From positions 1-17,648 of the forward strand of contig JAISBC010000002.1 of the NCBI GenBank assembly GCA_031266385.1: a stretch of DNA of 17,648 nt. The letters run 5' to 3'. Made by a program: the position numbers and the translations under genes. Source of the DNA: Holosporales bacterium (lineage in GTDB: Bacteria > Pseudomonadota > Alphaproteobacteria > RUG11792). Shown in pieces: positions 14,781 to 17,648 of the stretch. The notes under the pieces are model-generated. The model was not told the origin of the DNA. It ran no database searches and saw only the letters and a program-made list of their open reading frames with translations. How positions within the stretch are numbered: position 1 is the first letter of the stretch; each line of letters begins with the position of its first letter.

Positions 14781-15434
14781 CTATTCTTCTCTCTTATCAT
14801 CGACCGGCCGGATTCGATTTCTACTTACCCTACGTTTTTTGATCCCGACTGCGCTCGATGGTGTTTCCTGACCGGCTGTGGATTTTTCTGAGGTGCTCGA
14901 TCCCTCAGCATCAATCTCTGGTTTTGTTCGAGCTTTACGTACCCTCCGCGGCTTAACGGGCTCTTCAGGTGGGTTCACTGCCACCTTAGGAATATCAGAT
15001 TCCCGTTTAGGGACTTCTATTAGTTCTGATTCTGGAGATTTGGGAAGAATTCTCCTATTGTGGTAAGATCCGGGGATCCTGCGTTTCGTACCTCCCTGAG
15101 GAAGTTCCGCCTCAGAAGGTTTCGGAGAATATCTCTCTGGTGGCTTATCCAGATTTTGGGCATTACTTTTCTTGTCACCTCTATCCGGAGTATTCTGCCC
15201 AATCCTCTCCTGAAACTGCCTAGGTTCTCTTTGATTACCAAATCTTTCTGAAATGATTCGGGCGTAATGTTCAGCGATCTGTAGATTATACTCAGATAAA
15301 ATCCTATCTCCAGACGAAGCGGCTTCTTTTGCCGATGCCAAAAATTTGGTCCGCAAATTCTGGTAGTACGCTCTACCCTTGATATTCAGATCCTTTTTCA
15401 TGACTCTTCCAATCGTAGCCGAACGATATCCCAC
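14781..15434 (-). CDS. DUF4167 family protein
   Basis: The N-terminal part matches the DUF4167 domain, found mainly in alphaproteobacteria: IKGRAYYQNLRTKFLASAKE, then ASSGDRILSEYNLQIAEHYARII (about residues 18-63). The key pattern is SGDR...NLQ.AEHY.RII. The remaining 150 residues are disordered, rich in Pro, Arg, Lys, Ser and Glu, ending in basic clusters (IKKRRVSRNRIR) that suggest nucleic-acid binding; the family's function is not established, but the basic tail echoes that of the RNase E in this window. The start is uncertain: GTG 15434 (217 aa) has GAGG upstream, while ATG 15401 (206 aa) has GGAAGAG and sits nearer the conserved domain. A terminator separates it from the upstream dsbA-like gene. 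Confidence 0.82.
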   Translation of the reverse strand: MGYRSATIGRVMKKDLNIKGRAYYQNLRTKFLASAKEAASSGDRILSEYNLQIAEHYARIISERFGNQREPRQFQERIGQNTPDRGDKKSNAQNLDKPPERYSPKPSEAELPQGGTKRRIPGSYHNRRILPKSPESELIEVPKRESDIPKVAVNPPEEPVKPRRVRKARTKPEIDAEGSSTSEKSTAGQETPSSAVGIKKRRVSRNRIRPVDDKREE

Positions 15435-15455
15435 ACCATCCTCAGCATCAGTCTA

Positions 15456-15512
15456 ACATAAAAAACATAAAAAGAGGAGATCGAGGAAACGAAATATATC
15501 CTCGAATTCTCC
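15456..15512 (-). terminator. Intrinsic terminator after the DsbA-like gene
   Basis: On the minus strand, GGAGA (15512-15508) and CGAGGA (15504-15499) pair with TCCTCG (15487-15482) and TCTCC (15480-15476) around a small internal loop, with an 11-base apical loop. A T-rich tract follows (TCTTTTTATGTTTTTTATG, about 15475-15457). It starts 32 nt after the stop codon. Confidence 0.8.
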
Positions 15513-15544
15513 TTCTAACAAACATTAATCACTCAAAACAAAAA

Positions 15545-16402
15545 TTAATTTTTCGCTTCTTGTACTGGCTCAGCCCCGGCATCAATCGGAGGAATTCCGT
15601 CCACAGGGGCGGTAGGATCCACAGAATCAGGGCCAGAGGTTATTGCATCGCTGAGTGGCTCAACAGCGGTGTTTTGGATCATCTTTACATTCGATCCTTG
15701 GATTAAGAATATGGAAGGAACGACTGGGATACCAAGCTTTTCAGCGAGGACTCCATTTTCGGCTATCTTCTTCAGAGCATCTGCGGACAACGATTCGATA
15801 TCTTTACTGGTCAGATTAATGACCTTCAATGACTTCTCGATTGCATCCTTATCGACGGATTCACCGTTGCTGGTAACTGCCTCAATGAATGATAACAACT
15901 TCTCTGGGCTCTTTTCATAAACGGACGCAATCACCTTCGCTAAGACTACGGAATCATCACCCAACACTCCGACCGGTAGTAACGCAAAGAGCACATCCTT
16001 CTTTGCCTGGACCAATTTCACCACGCTCTTCTGGAATTCGATGCAATGCTTGCACAATGGGTCAAAGAAGCAGATGATCAGATTCTTTGATTCACGATTT
16101 CCTACGAGAAACGATTGTTTAACGATAGCGTCTTTCTGGGCAAGGACGCTGTTTCCGAGTTGTTTGACGGCATCTTCTCTCTTTTTGGCGATTCCCTCTC
16201 CCATAGCATCCATCAATAGTTGTGGATTTTGCTTGATGACGTCGAGCACTCCTCTTTTTATTTTTTCATCCAGGGCGGCATCCATGCTTGGAGCTCCTTC
16301 CTTTCGAGGACAAAAATACGCTCCAAGAGCGGCCAACAAAGCTAATATCGATAAGATCGTACTAAATTTGCAGCAGCCACCCGAATTTCTACCTTCCATC
16401 AT
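15545..16402 (-). CDS. DsbA/Com1-like membrane-anchored thiol-disulfide oxidoreductase
   Basis: A periplasmic DsbA-family protein related to Com1-type proteins of intracellular bacteria. I start it at ATG 16402 (285 aa; the next codon, 16399, is also ATG), because the frame's earlier start at 16477 adds 25 residues of no signal-peptide character and overlaps a likely promoter. Residues 13-31 are a single hydrophobic anchor or uncleaved signal. Helical residues 40-95 include a segment (VLDVIKQNPQLLMDAM) typical of DsbA-like N-terminal extensions. The thioredoxin fold has active site C117-K-H-C120 in FFDPLCKHCIEF and cis-proline P229 in GIPVVPSIFLI. The tail (251-285) is Pro/Asp/Ala-rich. CKHC differs from the commoner CPHC or CGYC motifs. 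Confidence 0.88.
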   Translation of the reverse strand: MMEGRNSGGCCKFSTILSILALLAALGAYFCPRKEGAPSMDAALDEKIKRGVLDVIKQNPQLLMDAMGEGIAKKREDAVKQLGNSVLAQKDAIVKQSFLVGNRESKNLIICFFDPLCKHCIEFQKSVVKLVQAKKDVLFALLPVGVLGDDSVVLAKVIASVYEKSPEKLLSFIEAVTSNGESVDKDAIEKSLKVINLTSKDIESLSADALKKIAENGVLAEKLGIPVVPSIFLIQGSNVKMIQNTAVEPLSDAITSGPDSVDPTAPVDGIPPIDAGAEPVQEAKN

Positions 16403-16433
16403 GTTCACTTCAAAATCAAAATATCCTAAACAT

Positions 16434-16462
16434 AATTTAATTCTACATTTGATAAATGGCAA
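16434..16462 (-). promoter_or_regulatory. Possible promoter for the DsbA-like gene
   Basis: On the minus strand, TTGCCA (16462-16457), 17 bases, then TAAATT (16439-16434). The -35 matches 5 of 6 and the -10 4 of 6. The start would be near 16427, about 25 nt before ATG 16402, which supports that start choice. Confidence 0.45.
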
Positions 16463-16909
16463 GAGAGAATCAAGCATCCGGCCATTCGCAAGAGAATATG
16501 TGTTGACATTAGATCAAGGAAGTCGAATCTAACATGTGGCAATAACATGATGGTATTCTCAACCATTCAAATATCTTTCTCTATATCACTCTCTCCCCAC
16601 TCCAAGCATCTCTGACATATAGTATACTGAACACCGAAATTAGGAAAAATACTGCCTCTATACACATTCTTTAATGTGCTCATCTTTGATATGAATCCTT
16701 GGCACAGGCTTTCAGAAATGTAATAAGTCATGAGTGGTATGAACTGATCCACCGATCAATGATTAGCAAGGAACTCGTACCAGTAGATAACATGGGGAGA
16801 CTAAAGAGGAGACCACCCATCCAACGTTCTTGTTAGCAAATTTGTTAAACATTTTCATAAAATAACATCCTCCCACAGTATTTATACAATAATCACAACT
16901 AATACTTAT
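16463..16909. other. 447-nt region without a supported gene
   Basis: A 61-codon GTG-start frame (16567-16752, minus) has no ribosome binding site and no family resemblance I can see. There is a small perfect stem, TGATC-CACC-GATCA (16745-16758). The sequence is AT-rich toward 16909. It may be decayed coding sequence, but nothing allows me to name it. Confidence 0.4.
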
Positions 16910-17648
16910 TTATATTCTCTTAATTTTATGTACAGACGTGCTAGGATTTGATCTTCTTCCCCATAAACGATAGGCAACCCATCCAACGGTCATCCCGGCA
17001 ATGACACCATAAGCACGGTCAATCCATGACCCGTTCCCCTTCTTACCGTACAACCTTTCCACCAACGACATTAGGTTCGAAGGAGTGCACTCTTTATTCT
17101 CAGGATCCGGCAAAGCATCAGGAAATCTATCAACAATATCATCCCATGCAGAATGGATATTCTTCCAAAACAAAGATAAAATTCCTAAATGAGGGAGCTT
17201 CCATGATAACAATTCGCTCCAATAACCGGCAAGATAATCATCACCCTCCGATGGGAAAGGATACTGAGGACGGGAAAAAGAAATATCAAACTCTGATCCT
17301 CGGGAAAAAATATCTTCCATAGCGACCCCATCCTCAGTTCTGTACACAATGTCATTCCCTTGACCCAGGAAAGTTAAGATCGACCCATGCCGAGCAGCCA
17401 TAAAAATCAAATTTCCTCCGGATTCCTGAACGTAACCACTCCACGGGCAAGCAAAACCCATCCTAGCATCAGATTGCCCCGCGAAGAAGCTATAGGAAAG
17501 AGTAAAGGGCACACATTGAGACAGGTGCAAAAAAGGAGCCGGAGAAACTACAGGATCAGTCCCAGCCAACCCCACAGACAAATTCCCAACGACAACCAGA
17601 CTAGTCCATGAGGCTGGGGGGGGGGGGGGGGGGGGGGGGGCGGGGCGG
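16910..17648 (-). CDS. 5'-truncated orphan protein with C-terminal membrane anchor
   Basis: The frame stays open to the window edge. An in-frame TTG at 17581 gives 223 aa, but no ribosome binding site is seen, and upstream codons (reading ASWTSLVVVGN before LSVGLAG) look like the core of a signal peptide. The true start therefore probably lies in or beyond the poly-G run. The body is aromatic-rich with cysteines at 23, 45 and 165 (numbered from TTG 17581). Residues 189-207 (AYGVIAGMTVGWVAYRLWG) form a membrane span, followed by a basic tail ending KIKRI. Topology would be signal peptide, exported domain, C-terminal anchor with a cytoplasmic basic tail. No family is recognised. Codons before about 17616 are real sequence; the polyproline implied by the G run should not be trusted. 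Confidence 0.65.
   Translation of the reverse strand, partial: RPAPPPPPPPPASWTSLVVVGNLSVGLAGTDPVVSPAPFLHLSQCVPFTLSYSFFAGQSDARMGFACPWSGYVQESGGNLIFMAARHGSILTFLGQGNDIVYRTEDGVAMEDIFSRGSEFDISFSRPQYPFPSEGDDYLAGYWSELLSWKLPHLGILSLFWKNIHSAWDDIVDRFPDALPDPENKECTPSNLMSLVERLYGKKGNGSWIDRAYGVIAGMTVGWVAYRLWGRRSNPSTSVHKIKRI
17616..17648. other. Poly-G terminal run, probable artefact
   Basis: Twenty-five consecutive Gs (17616-17640) followed by CGGGGCGG end the window. Such runs at contig ends are typical of two-colour Illumina dark-cycle calls. A real homopolymer cannot be excluded, given the C13 run at 9069-9081. Confidence 0.75.

Noticed and set aside
16567..16752. 61-codon minus-strand frame
   Set aside because: GTG start without ribosome binding site and no family resemblance; could be a pseudogene scrap but nothing supports it.

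Overview
The window looks like a contig from a host-associated alphaproteobacterium, probably a Holosporales- or Rickettsiales-type endosymbiont. The evidence is a PopZ/DUF2497 polar organiser and a DUF4167 protein (both essentially alphaproteobacterial families), an alphaproteobacterial-type RNase E/G, a type VI secretion TssA protein, and several Sec-exported proteins that match no family I recognise. The order-level placement is inference. The right edge ends in a 25-G run, which probably marks a contig end or a sequencing artefact.

Layout. Bases 1-357 form a non-coding leader with two stem-loops before rne (358-2157, +). A convergent orphan secreted protein follows (2268-3338, -) with a near-consensus promoter. 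Divergent from it, a second near-consensus promoter drives tRNA-Cys(GCA), followed 32 nt later by accA. Then come dapF and tssA, whose reading frames overlap by 14 nt. Next are an orphan secreted coiled-coil protein (6535-8004), a 382-nt spacer full of inverted repeats and possible insertion-sequence remnants, and a small secreted protein with a 42-bp tandem duplication (8387-9034).

On the minus strand, tolC-popZ-trxA-SPFH-grpB (13073 down to 9090) form a very tight five-gene operon with overlapping stop and start codons at three of its four junctions. Divergent from tolC is a large orphan secreted protein (13255-14685). The last part is on the minus strand: a DsbA/Com1-like thiol oxidoreductase (15545-16402) with a clear intrinsic terminator, then a DUF4167 protein (14781-15434). 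Upstream of these is a 5'-truncated orphan protein with a C-terminal membrane anchor, running into the contig edge.

Housekeeping functions (RNA decay, fatty-acid synthesis, diaminopimelate synthesis, redox, polar organisation) are interleaved with five probable exported orphan proteins, one TolC export channel and one T6SS component. I find no complete undescribed system. The most interesting leads are the dapF-tssA fusion of transcription units, the rebuilt popZ operon with a plant-HIR-like SPFH protein, and the set of secreted orphans.
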